A program made the translations under genes and the position numbers. 38,561 nt of DNA, taken from an uncultured Eubacteriales bacterium (GTDB lineage: Bacteria; Bacillota; Clostridia; Oscillospirales; Oscillospiraceae). The stretch spans positions 1-38,561 of the forward strand of contig OMVL01000005.1 of NCBI GenBank assembly GCA_900314485.1, given 5' to 3'. Positions within the stretch are counted from its first letter, which is position 1; each line of letters opens with the position of its first letter. This document shows, in pieces, positions 6,814 to 14,150 of this stretch. Under the pieces are notes generated by a model. The model ran no database searches, had not been told where the DNA came from, and saw only the letters and a list, made by a program, of their open reading frames with translations.

Positions 6814-8856
6814 ATGACAAATCAACAGCCATCGCTGCCTGTGCAGATCATCAAGGGGATATTCAAGTGGATCCTGATCCTGCTGGGCACTATGCTTTTG
6901 ATCGGCGCAGCCACCGGGGCGATTTTGGCGTGGTACGGCGCATCCTATGTGCAGGAGGTCATCCTGCCGGAGGCAGAGTCCGCCGCCACGGCGCTGGACC
7001 TGGTGCGTTCTGACACGGCCCAGACCTCGGCAATCTACTACTATGACTCCGCCACCGGGACCTATCAGGTAGAGCAGGTGCTTCACAGCGGAGAAAACCG
7101 GGTGTGGGCCTCCTATGATGAGATCCCGGAGAATCTCCTCAATGCCACCGTGGCCATTGAGGACAAGCGCTTTTGGGAGCACAGCGGCGTGGACTGGGTG
7201 CGAACCGCCAGCGCCATGCTCCACTTGCTCACCGGTCAGCGGCAGGAGGGCGGCTCTACCATTACCCAGCAGCTCATCAAAAACGTCACCCAGAACACCG
7301 ATACCACCGTCAAGCGGAAAGTGCTGGAGATTTTCGAGGCTCTGGAGTTTGACGACAACCATACCAAAGAGGAGACGCTGGAGTGGTACCTGAACAAGAT
7401 CTACCTGGGCAACCGCTGCTACGGCGTTTATACCGCCGCCCAGCGCTACTTCGGCAAAGAGCTCGGCGAGCTGACTCTGGCCGAATGCGCCTCCCTCATC
7501 TCCATCACCAACAACCCTGCCATCTATAACCCGGAGGTCCACCCGGAGAACAACGTGCGCCGGCGCAATCTGGTGCTGGACCAAATGTGTGAGCAGGGCT
7601 ATATCTCCGAGCAGGAGCGGGACGCTGCCAAGGCAGAGCCGCTGGTGCTGGCTAGAGGCGATCAGCAGACCCAGCAGCAGGAGACGGCCAGTCTGGACGG
7701 AACCTATTACTCCTGGTACACTGAGACGGTGATCGAATCGGTGGCAAAGGGGCTGGAAGAAAAGTACTCCATTGACTACGATTCCGCCATTCAGATGATC
7801 TATTCCGGCGGCCTTCAGATCTACAGCTGTCTGGACCCCTATGTCCAGAGCCAGGCGGACGACGTATTCCAGAGCGGCTCCGTCCTCTCCGGCCACAAGT
7901 CTCAGCAGGGGCAGGACCTGGTGGCGGCCACCACCATTATTGACAACAGCACCGGCGCCGTTGTGGCAGTGGTGGGCGGCATCGGCGAAAAGGAGGGCAA
8001 CCGGGTTTGGAACATGGCCACTATGACCACCCGTTCCCCCGGCTCCAGCTTTAAGCCTCTGGCGGTCTATACCCCGGCACTGGAGATGGGCATCATCACG
8101 CCGGACAGCCTGATAGAGGACAGCTCCATCCGGCTCAGCGACGGCACCCTGTTCCCCAGCTCCAACGACGGTAAAAAGCCCACGGGAGACATGGTGACGG
8201 TGGAGTACGGCGTTCAGAAATCGATGAACACCATCGCCGTTCAGGTACTCCAGCGAGTCAGCCCCCAGTATTCCTTTAACTTTGTCCGGGAGCGCTTCGG
8301 CATCACCACCCTGGTGGAGGGCTATACCGGCCCCTCCGGCAAGTATTACAGCGACCTGGATCTGGCTCCGCTGTCCCTGGGCGGCCTGACCAAGGGCGTA
8401 TCCGTATACGAGATGGCGGCGGCCTATGCTGTCTTTGCCAGAGACGGCATCTATACCAAGCCCTATGTCTACACCGTGGTCACCGACAGCAACGGAGAGG
8501 TCATCCTCAGCACCGACGGCTATGACATCACCTTTGACGCGGCGGGCCAGCCCATCATCACCGGCTATGCCGCCGGTGAGGCGGTGCTGAAGGAGAGTAC
8601 CGTCCGGCAGATGACCCAGATGCTCATCAATGCCGTGGACAACGGTACCGGACGCAACGCCAGGATCAACGGTGTGGTGGTGGCAGGTAAGACCGGCACC
8701 ACCAATGACGACTACGACCGCTGGTTTGCCGGCTATACCCCGGATTATACCGCCGTGGTCTGGACCGGCTACGAAAAGGCGGAGAGCATCAACTACGACG
8801 GAAACCCCTCGGTGGATCTGTGGCATGAGGTCATGGTGCGCCTGACGGATAACTGA
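6814..8856 (+). CDS. Class A penicillin-binding protein (PBP1A type)
   Basis: 680 residues. A single membrane anchor (about 19-43) is followed by a GT51 glycosyltransferase domain with the catalytic EDKRFWEHSGVDW (Glu116) and GGSTITQQLIKN, then a transpeptidase domain with SPGSSFK (nucleophile Ser411, Lys414), SMN (470-472) and KTGTT (626-630). It polymerises and cross-links peptidoglycan outside the membrane. The length is at the short end for the family, with no C-terminal extension after the transpeptidase. The ATG at 6814 is preferred because GGGAGGT sits nine bases upstream; an upstream in-frame TTG has no such site. It is convergent with the AI-2E family gene, with a terminator between them. 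Confidence 0.93.
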   Translation: MTNQQPSLPVQIIKGIFKWILILLGTMLLIGAATGAILAWYGASYVQEVILPEAESAATALDLVRSDTAQTSAIYYYDSATGTYQVEQVLHSGENRVWASYDEIPENLLNATVAIEDKRFWEHSGVDWVRTASAMLHLLTGQRQEGGSTITQQLIKNVTQNTDTTVKRKVLEIFEALEFDDNHTKEETLEWYLNKIYLGNRCYGVYTAAQRYFGKELGELTLAECASLISITNNPAIYNPEVHPENNVRRRNLVLDQMCEQGYISEQERDAAKAEPLVLARGDQQTQQQETASLDGTYYSWYTETVIESVAKGLEEKYSIDYDSAIQMIYSGGLQIYSCLDPYVQSQADDVFQSGSVLSGHKSQQGQDLVAATTIIDNSTGAVVAVVGGIGEKEGNRVWNMATMTTRSPGSSFKPLAVYTPALEMGIITPDSLIEDSSIRLSDGTLFPSSNDGKKPTGDMVTVEYGVQKSMNTIAVQVLQRVSPQYSFNFVRERFGITTLVEGYTGPSGKYYSDLDLAPLSLGGLTKGVSVYEMAAAYAVFARDGIYTKPYVYTVVTDSNGEVILSTDGYDITFDAAGQPIITGYAAGEAVLKESTVRQMTQMLINAVDNGTGRNARINGVVVAGKTGTTNDDYDRWFAGYTPDYTAVVWTGYEKAESINYDGNPSVDLWHEVMVRLTDN

Positions 8857-8871
8857 CAGAAAACAGCAGAC

Positions 8872-8908
8872 GGCGTGGAGCGTGTTTCGATGCGCTCCGC
8901 GCCCTTTT
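8872..8908 (+). terminator. Terminator of the PBP gene
   Basis: Stem 8872-8882 with 8893-8903 (11 bp, one wobble), ending in CTTTT. It starts 15 bases after the stop of the PBP gene and just before the end of the convergent gene. Confidence 0.7.
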
Positions 8909-8912
8909 GCGT

Positions 8913-9923
8913 CTATTCCTCCACTGCCGCCATGACGGCGGAAAGGGTGATAGGCCCCAGGATCAGCCCCGGTATCCCAAACAGCCTCAGACCTGCGTAC
9001 ATGACCAGCAAAGTGACCAGAGGAGAGGCTCCCGCCTGCTTTCCCAGAAACCGGGGCTCCAGCACCGACCGGCAGATAGAGACCAGCACCCAGATGATGA
9101 TCAGTCCTCCTCCGGTCCACAGCTGCCCCCGGGCCAGCATCAGCACCGCCCAGGGCACCAGAAAAATGCCGGAGCCGAAGAAGGGCAGGGCGTCAGCCAG
9201 GGCGATGACCACCGCCAGCGTCCAGCCGCCGGGAATGTGAAGCAGGAAAAATCCCACCCCCAGCAGGCCGAAGGTGATGCACATCAGCCTTCCCTGCACC
9301 CGGAGCCAGCCCATAGCGCCGCGGCCCAGCTTGCGAAAGAGACGGCGGATCGTCCCCTCCCAGCCCTGGGGCAGCAGTCGGAGCAGACCGGTTTTGACCC
9401 GCTTCCAGTCGGCAGCGGCGTAAAAGCTGGCCAGCAGGGCCACACCCCAGGCAAACAGCGCTCCGGGCAGGGCAGCGGCCGTATCTGCGGCCCATTTCGT
9501 CCCTGTCTCCGTCAAATGGGTGCGCAGAGCACTGCTCTGAGTCTGAAGCTGGGCCAGAAGCCACTCCAGGCCGCCCCGGAGAAAGGCGGGCAGCCGGGCG
9601 GTGAAATGTTCCAGATGCGTCCACAGGGCAGTGCCGTCCTGCGCCCCGGAGAGGACGGCGGGAATGTCCTGCCATAGCTTGACTATGAGCAGAAGCAGAA
9701 TACAGCATAGCAGCAGCCCGCTGACCGTCAAAATGATAAGGGCGGCCAGCCAGCGGGGAAGCTGCTGAGCCAGGCGGGAGACCGGGCGGTCCGCCCAGCG
9801 GGCCAAAAGCAGGGCGAAGGCAAAGGGGAGGAGGATGCTCCGCATCCCGGCGCTGAACACAAGGGCAACGGCCAGTGCGGTCAAAAACGCCCCTTTGGCA
9901 ATCTCTACCATGGATCTCATCAT
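8913..9923 (-). CDS. AI-2E family permease (YtvI-like)
   Basis: 336-residue polytopic membrane protein. It has the layout of the AI-2E/UPF0118 family: N-terminal helices (about 9-45), a helix near 60-83, a long amphipathic middle part (about 90-150), then helices including FAWGVALLASFYAAADW, the conserved ALADALPFFGSGIFLVPWAVLML, and the C-terminal LVTLLVMYAGLRLFGIPGLILGPI. The family includes YtvI (sporulation-associated in Firmicutes) and transporters of unknown or varied substrate. With sigK and a SleB-type gene nearby, a sporulation role is possible but unproven. The ribosome site is weak (AAGGGG), so the exact start is uncertain. Confidence 0.8.
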   Translation of the reverse strand: MMRSMVEIAKGAFLTALAVALVFSAGMRSILLPFAFALLLARWADRPVSRLAQQLPRWLAALIILTVSGLLLCCILLLLIVKLWQDIPAVLSGAQDGTALWTHLEHFTARLPAFLRGGLEWLLAQLQTQSSALRTHLTETGTKWAADTAAALPGALFAWGVALLASFYAAADWKRVKTGLLRLLPQGWEGTIRRLFRKLGRGAMGWLRVQGRLMCITFGLLGVGFFLLHIPGGWTLAVVIALADALPFFGSGIFLVPWAVLMLARGQLWTGGGLIIIWVLVSICRSVLEPRFLGKQAGASPLVTLLVMYAGLRLFGIPGLILGPITLSAVMAAVEE

Positions 9924-9968
9924 AAATTTGCCCCTTTTCTGTCAAAGCGCCAAAATGGAAAAAGCCGG

Positions 9969-9997
9969 TTGCAATCAAAAAAACGGTGTGCTATCAT
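9969..9997 (+). promoter_or_regulatory. Promoter of pheB-hom-lysC
   Basis: TTGCAA (9969-9974), 17-base spacer, TATCAT (9992-9997), with TGTGC directly before the -10. The -35 belongs to the TTGCA type seen repeatedly here. The leader to the pheB start is about 60 bases, with no T-box or riboswitch fold recognised. Confidence 0.7.
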
Positions 9998-10061
9998 ATG
10001 ACTTACAACGCTGAAATGACCGCCATAGGCGGACAAATGTATGCGGAAGGAAGTGCGGCAG

Positions 10062-10502
10062 ATGTCCAGCGAGCCGAAGTATTTCATCGTCGAGGCAGAG
10101 GCGTTGCCGGAGATCTACCGCAAGGTGGCCCGTGCCAAGCAGGCGCTGGAGCTTCACGAGGCGGCTACGGTGAACGAGGCGGCCAAGCTGGCCGGCATCA
10201 GCCGCAGCGCTTTCTATAAATATAAGGATGCGGTTCGCCCCTTTAACGACATGATGAACGGTCACATTGTCACCTTTCAGGTCATGCTGCGGGATGAACC
10301 GGGCGTTCTGTCCGCCATCCTGAATATTTTCGCTCGTTCCGGCGCAAATATTCTTACCATCAATCAATCCATTCCCACAGACGGCGTGGCGGCTGTGACC
10401 ATCGGCGCCGAGACTTCCGGTTTGCTCACCCCGCCGGAGGAGCTGGCCCGGTCGCTGGAGCGGCAGAGCGGCGTTCTGAAGATGGAAATTTTGGCAGGTT
10501 AA
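10062..10502 (+). CDS. pheB: ACT domain-containing protein (PheB, UPF0735)
   Basis: 146 residues. The N-terminal half (YFIVEAEALPEIYRKVARAK, and LAGISRSAFYKYKDAVRPFND near 45-65) is the helical region of PheB/UPF0735 proteins, with the conserved SRSAFYKYKDAV. The C-terminal half is an ACT domain (TFQVMLRDEPGVLSAILNIFARSGANILTINQSIP). ACT domains bind amino acids and regulate enzymes. In many Firmicutes this protein is encoded directly before homoserine dehydrogenase, as here (40-base gap). An ATG at 10041 is in frame, but its ribosome site is poor, whereas ATG 10062 has GGAAGGAAG eight bases upstream and matches the family's N-terminus. Confidence 0.88.
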   Translation: MSSEPKYFIVEAEALPEIYRKVARAKQALELHEAATVNEAAKLAGISRSAFYKYKDAVRPFNDMMNGHIVTFQVMLRDEPGVLSAILNIFARSGANILTINQSIPTDGVAAVTIGAETSGLLTPPEELARSLERQSGVLKMEILAG

Positions 10503-10542
10503 CCCCAGTTTTCACTGTTTATGTTGTAAGAGGAGAGTAGAC

Positions 10543-11745
10543 ATGGTCAATGTAGCGATTTTGGGCTTCGGCACCGTCGGCTCCGGCGTAGCCGAGGTCA
10601 TTGCAAAGAACAACCAGCAGATCGCCCGGCGGGTCTCGAACCCCATTGAGGTGAAGTATGTACTGGACGTGCGGGATTTTCCGTCGAGCCCCTTTGCCGA
10701 TAAGGTCATCCACGACTTCTCCATCATCGAGAATGACCCTGAGGTAGATGTGGTGGTCGAGACCATTGGCGGGGCAAAGATTGCCCTGGACTTCACCCGG
10801 CGGGCGCTGCTTGCCGGCAAGAGCGTGGTCACATCCAACAAGGAACTGGTGGCCACCCACGGCTACGAGCTGATGCAGATCGCTAAGGAGAAGAATGTCT
10901 CCTATCTCTACGAGGCCAGCGTGGGCGGCGGCATCCCCATTCTCAAGCCCATCCGCACCTGCCTTGCCGCCAACGAGCTGAGTGAGATCACCGGCATTTT
11001 GAACGGTACCACCAACTATATCCTCACCCGCATGATCCGGGCGGGGCTGTCCTTTGAGGACGCTCTGAAGGAGGCGCAGGCCAACGGCTATGCCGAGCAG
11101 AATCCTGCCGCCGACATCGAGGGCCATGACGCCTGCCGGAAGATCTGCATTCTTGCCTCCCTGGGCTTCGGCCGCCAGGTGTCCCCGGAGCAGGTGCCTA
11201 CCGAGGGTATCACCTCCATCACGCTTGCTGATGTGGACTACGCCCGCAGTGCCGGCATGAAGATCAAGCTGCTGGGCCGGGCCATCCGCCGGGAGTCTGA
11301 CAATAAGGTCTGCGCCTTTGTGGCCCCCCATCTGGTGTCTGACGAGTCTCCTCTGGCCAACGTGGAGGGCGTGTTCAATGCCATCTCCGTGGTGGGCGAC
11401 GCCATCGGCGATGTCATGTTCTACGGCCAGGGCGCCGGTAAGCTGCCTACCGCCTCCGCCGTCGTGGCGGACGTGATGGATGCCGCCAAGCACCACTGCT
11501 ACCTGAAGAACAACAGCTGGGAAGCCGGTGGAGACGACGTTGTTTACAGCGTGGAGGAGATCAGGAGCCGCTGGTACGCCCGCCTGGGTGACGATGCTGC
11601 TGTTCCCGGGGCCAAGGCGCTGCATGCGGCCGGCGCTGCCAAGGGCGAGAGCGCATGGCTGACCGAGGAGAAGCTGACGCCCTCTGAGGTGAAGGCGCTG
11701 CTGGATGGCCGTGAGGTCAAGTCGCTGTACCGGGTGCTGGAGTAA
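10543..11745 (+). CDS. hom: Homoserine dehydrogenase
   Basis: 400 residues. It catalyses reduction of aspartate semialdehyde to homoserine, toward threonine and methionine. The Rossmann fingerprint GFGTVGSG lies at 8-15, followed by SNKELVATHGYEL, EASVGGGIPILKPIR, the substrate-site region GTTNYILTRM, and GHDACRKICILASLGFG. Most Firmicutes enzymes end in a C-terminal ACT domain of about 75 residues. Here the last 75 residues (SRWYARLGDDAAVPG...LLDGREVKSLYRVLE) lack the ACT fingerprint and look like a reduced or divergent remnant. Feedback control may therefore be lost or supplied by the PheB protein upstream; this is inference. The ribosome site is AGAGGAGAG. lysC follows after 63 bases. Confidence 0.93.
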   Translation: MVNVAILGFGTVGSGVAEVIAKNNQQIARRVSNPIEVKYVLDVRDFPSSPFADKVIHDFSIIENDPEVDVVVETIGGAKIALDFTRRALLAGKSVVTSNKELVATHGYELMQIAKEKNVSYLYEASVGGGIPILKPIRTCLAANELSEITGILNGTTNYILTRMIRAGLSFEDALKEAQANGYAEQNPAADIEGHDACRKICILASLGFGRQVSPEQVPTEGITSITLADVDYARSAGMKIKLLGRAIRRESDNKVCAFVAPHLVSDESPLANVEGVFNAISVVGDAIGDVMFYGQGAGKLPTASAVVADVMDAAKHHCYLKNNSWEAGGDDVVYSVEEIRSRWYARLGDDAAVPGAKALHAAGAAKGESAWLTEEKLTPSEVKALLDGREVKSLYRVLE

Positions 11746-11808
11746 CAGCATAGAATAGCGGGGAAAATCCCCGAATAGAATCGAGAAATTGGGAGGGATC
11801 GATCCAAA

Positions 11809-13035
11809 ATGGGACTGATCGTACAAAAATTCGGCGGCACGTCCGTCGCCAACACCGAGCGGCTGCAAAACGTCGCCCGGATCATTACAGAAACATACAA
11901 GGCCGGCAATGACGTGGTGGCCGTCCTCTCTGCCCAGGGAGACACCACTGATGAGCTGCTGGAAAAGGCGGCGGAGATCAACCCCCGTGCCTCCAAGCGT
12001 GAGATGGATATGCTCCTGTCTACGGGCGAGCAGGTCTCTATCTCCCTGTGCGCCATGGCCATTGAGGCACTGGGCTTCCCGGTGATCTCCCTGACCGGCT
12101 GGCAGGTGGGCATGAAGACCAACCGTACCTACGGCGATGCCCGTATCACCCGCATTGACAAGGACCGTCTGGACTCCGAACTCAGTCAGCATAAGATCGT
12201 GCTGGTGGCGGGATTCCAGGGCATCAACCGGTTTGACGATGTGACCACTCTGGGCCGGGGCGGTTCGGATACTTCCGCCGTGGCGCTGGCCGCTGTGCTC
12301 CACGCCGACCTGTGCCAGATCTTTACCGACGTGGACGGCGTCTATACCGCCGATCCCCGACTGGTGAAGGATGCCAAAAAGCTGGACGAGATCACCTACG
12401 ACGAGATGCTGGAGCTGGCCACGCTGGGGGCGCAGGTGCTCCACAATCGGTCTGTGGAAATGGCAAAGAAATACGCAGTGAATCTGGAGGTGCTCTCCAG
12501 CTTTACCGGAAATCCCGGTACAAAAGTAAAGGAGGTCGTGAAAACCATGGAAAAGTCTCATATCAGCGGTGTCGCTAAGGATAAAAATATTGCCCGTCTG
12601 GCTCTGGTGGGCCTGAGCAACCAGCCCGGTATCGCCTTTAAGGTGTTCTCCCTGCTGGCCAAGGAGAAGATCAACGTGGACATCATCCTCCAGTCCATCG
12701 GCCGGGATGACACCAAGGACATCAGCTTCACCGTTGCCCGCTCCGATCTGGAACGTGCCGGTGCGCTGCTGGAGCAGCGGAAGGAGGCCCTGGGCTTTAA
12801 GCGTCTGGAGGTCAGTGACCACGTTGCGAAGGTCTCCATCGTGGGTGCCGGCATGATCAACAGCCCCGGCGTGGCTGCCACCATGTTCGAGGCCCTGTAT
12901 GACGCCGGCATCAATATCAATATGATTTCCACCAGTGAGATCAAGGTCTCTGTCCTGGTGGACGAGAGCCAGGCGGACCGTGCTGTTCAGGTCATCCACA
13001 GCCAGTTCTTCCGTGAGTTCGGCCAGCAGCGCTGA
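11809..13035 (+). CDS. lysC: Aspartokinase (alpha subunit; internal start for beta)
   Basis: 408 residues, the same length as the alpha subunit of Bacillus subtilis aspartokinase II. It phosphorylates aspartate, the first step toward lysine, threonine, methionine and diaminopimelate. The kinase domain (1-245) has KFGGTSV (7-13), the substrate region MLLSTGEQVSISL, and TLGRGGSDTSAVALAA and TDVDGVYTADPR. Two ACT domains follow (about 262-335 and 340-405). The start has GGGAGGG about ten bases upstream. A short CGGGG/CCCCG stem-loop lies in the gap after hom (11759-11773). With hom it makes a branch-point operon; a strong bidirectional terminator closes it. Confidence 0.95.
   Translation: MGLIVQKFGGTSVANTERLQNVARIITETYKAGNDVVAVLSAQGDTTDELLEKAAEINPRASKREMDMLLSTGEQVSISLCAMAIEALGFPVISLTGWQVGMKTNRTYGDARITRIDKDRLDSELSQHKIVLVAGFQGINRFDDVTTLGRGGSDTSAVALAAVLHADLCQIFTDVDGVYTADPRLVKDAKKLDEITYDEMLELATLGAQVLHNRSVEMAKKYAVNLEVLSSFTGNPGTKVKEVVKTMEKSHISGVAKDKNIARLALVGLSNQPGIAFKVFSLLAKEKINVDIILQSIGRDDTKDISFTVARSDLERAGALLEQRKEALGFKRLEVSDHVAKVSIVGAGMINSPGVAATMFEALYDAGININMISTSEIKVSVLVDESQADRAVQVIHSQFFREFGQQR
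12547..13035 (+). CDS. lysC: Aspartokinase beta subunit from internal in-frame start
   Basis: ATG at codon 247 of lysC is preceded by a full ribosome site, TAAAGGAGGT (12527-12536), ten bases upstream. The product would be 162 residues starting MEKSHISGVAKDKNIARLAL, covering both ACT domains. Bacillus subtilis lysC is known to make a beta subunit of nearly the same size from an in-frame internal start at the equivalent place. The ribosome site is seen directly. That both products are made here is inferred from the match. Confidence 0.7.
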   Translation: MEKSHISGVAKDKNIARLALVGLSNQPGIAFKVFSLLAKEKINVDIILQSIGRDDTKDISFTVARSDLERAGALLEQRKEALGFKRLEVSDHVAKVSIVGAGMINSPGVAATMFEALYDAGININMISTSEIKVSVLVDESQADRAVQVIHSQFFREFGQQR

Positions 13036-13052
13036 GCCGGAACGAGAATAGT

Positions 13053-13098
13053 GAAACAAAAAGACTGCTCCCCAGGGTTGGAGCAGTCTTTTTGTTTC
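13053..13098. terminator. Bidirectional terminator after lysC
   Basis: 19-bp perfect stem (13053-13071 with 13080-13098), loop of eight, with CTTTTTG in the right arm and the matching A-tract in the left arm. It starts 17 bases after the lysC stop. Confidence 0.9.
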
Positions 13099-13116
13099 GG
13101 TTGTAGGAGGAAAATG

Positions 13117-13150
13117 AAAAGCAACACCCGCTACAATGGATGTTGCTTTT
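13117..13150 (-). terminator. Terminator of tRNA-Ser
   Basis: 10-bp stem AAAAGCAACA / TGTTGCTTTT (13117-13126 with 13141-13150), directly after the tRNA 3' end on the minus strand and ending in TTTT, then ATTTT. Confidence 0.85.
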
Positions 13151-13151
13151 A

Positions 13152-13237
13152 CGGAGACGGTGGGATTCGAACCCACGTGCCCTTGCGGGCAACCTGATTT
13201 CGAGTCAGGCTCGTTATGACCACTTCGATACGTCTCC
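13152..13237 (-). tRNA. tRNA-Ser(CGA)
   Basis: The minus strand reads as a complete class II tRNA. The acceptor stem GGAGACG / CGTCTCC closes with discriminator G. The anticodon stem CCTGA/TCAGG holds the loop CTCGAAA with anticodon CGA (reads UCG, Ser). A long variable arm (TTGCCCGCAAGGGCACG region) and a T-loop GTTCGAATCCC follow. The CCA end is not encoded; the acceptor is followed by TAAAAG, so CCA must be added enzymatically. It has its own promoter and terminator. Confidence 0.97.
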
Positions 13238-13271
13238 TCATTTGTTCAGGGAAACCCTTTGCCGAGAACTT

Positions 13272-13300
13272 ATTATGCCATAACTGGTCCTGAAATGCAA
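13272..13300 (-). promoter_or_regulatory. Promoter of tRNA-Ser
   Basis: TTGCAT (complement of 13295-13300), 17-base spacer, CATAAT (complement of 13272-13277), about 35 bases before the mature tRNA 5' end. Confidence 0.7.
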
Positions 13301-13391
13301 TACTTGTTTTTTGCTCCGTCCCTGTCGCATCTTGCTTGGCAAAGGGACAACCCGTCTCTGAATACCCTTTTAGGAGAAAGGAGATGGGACG

Positions 13392-14096
13392 ATGCTATCC
13401 CTATTGACCATGCTGCTCCTGCAGGGGCAGCTGTTTACTCTCCGTCTGAGCCAGACCGGGTCCTTTCCCCGCCCCCTGAAAGAGAGCGAGGAGCAGGACT
13501 GCGTCCTCCGGGCATCCCAGGGAGATATAGAGGCCCGGAACAAGCTGGTGGAGCACAATCTGCGCCTGGTGGCCCATATTGCAAAAAAATACTATACGCA
13601 AACCGGGGACACGGATGACCTGATCTCCATCGGCACCATTGGGCTGATCAAGGCGATCAATACCTATCAATCTGGGAAGAAAATCAAGCTGGCCACCTAT
13701 GCTGCCCGGTGTATTGAAAATGAGATCCTCATGTACCTCCGCAAGACCCGGCGGATCTCCGGCGAGGTCAGCCTCTCCGAGGCGTTGGAGGGGGACGACG
13801 ACTCCGGAGGGCTCTCCCTCATGGATGTGATCCGGGTGGATGACAACATGCTGGAGGAACTGGAGATGCGGGAGTCCTGCCTCCGGGTGCGCCAGTGCGT
13901 AGAGACCGCTCTGGACGATCGGGAACGTGGCATTGTCATCCAGCGCTACGGATTGGACGGAAAGCCCCCTCGCACCCAGCGGGAGGTAGCGGCAGGCTGC
14001 GGCATTTCCCGGTCCTATATCTCCCGGCTGGAGAAACAGGCCCTGAACAAGCTGCGCAAGGCGCTGGAGGAGCCGGACAAGGACGACGCCCCCTAA
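13392..14096 (+). CDS. sigK: RNA polymerase sporulation sigma factor, sigma-K
   Basis: 234 residues, uninterrupted. Region 2 is clear (NKLVEHNLRLVAHIAKKYYTQTGDTDDLISIGTIGLIKAINTY, then KLATYAARCIENEILMYLRK), and region 4 holds the helix-turn-helix TQREVAAGCGISRSYISRLEKQAL. The sequence closely follows sigma-K, the late mother-cell factor of sporulation. The N-terminus MLSLLTMLLLQGQLFTLRLS is hydrophobic and ends before FPRPL, matching the pro-sequence that SpoIVFB removes in Bacillus; some clostridial SigK proteins lack it. No skin element interrupts the gene. ATG 13392 has GAAAGGAG seven bases upstream. I see no convincing sigma-E promoter in the 150-base gap before it. Confidence 0.9.
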   Translation: MLSLLTMLLLQGQLFTLRLSQTGSFPRPLKESEEQDCVLRASQGDIEARNKLVEHNLRLVAHIAKKYYTQTGDTDDLISIGTIGLIKAINTYQSGKKIKLATYAARCIENEILMYLRKTRRISGEVSLSEALEGDDDSGGLSLMDVIRVDDNMLEELEMRESCLRVRQCVETALDDRERGIVIQRYGLDGKPPRTQREVAAGCGISRSYISRLEKQALNKLRKALEEPDKDDAP

Positions 14097-14102
14097 GACC
14101 CC

Positions 14103-14131
14103 TTGCAAAGCCCCGGGCGTGCCATTATACT
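14103..14131 (+). promoter_or_regulatory. Promoter of the DUF2812 gene
   Basis: TTGCAA (14103-14108), 17-base spacer, TATACT (14126-14131), starting six bases after the sigK stop. The leader would be very short, about 13 bases. The gene is therefore independent of sporulation control of sigK. Confidence 0.75.
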
Positions 14132-14150
14132 AAAGGAGAAGGTGATAGCC

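Noticed and set aside
8872-8908. Repeat between PBP and permease as a possible attachment site
   Set aside because: It is a single GC-rich hairpin with a T-tail between convergent genes, fully explained as a terminator.
6640-9120. A very long open frame (826 codons) on the minus strand opposite the PBP gene
   Set aside because: It is antisense to a gene with all catalytic motifs of class A PBPs. Its translation is low-complexity His/Gly/Val/Leu-rich with no family motifs, as expected from GC-rich third positions read on the opposite strand.
10519-13176. An 885-codon minus-strand frame across hom and lysC
   Set aside because: It covers two well-supported genes on the other strand and runs through the terminator after lysC. 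Its protein has no recognisable domain.
13152-13237. tRNA-Ser as an integration site for a mobile element
   Set aside because: No integrase gene and no second copy of the tRNA end were seen nearby. The flanking genes are core functions.
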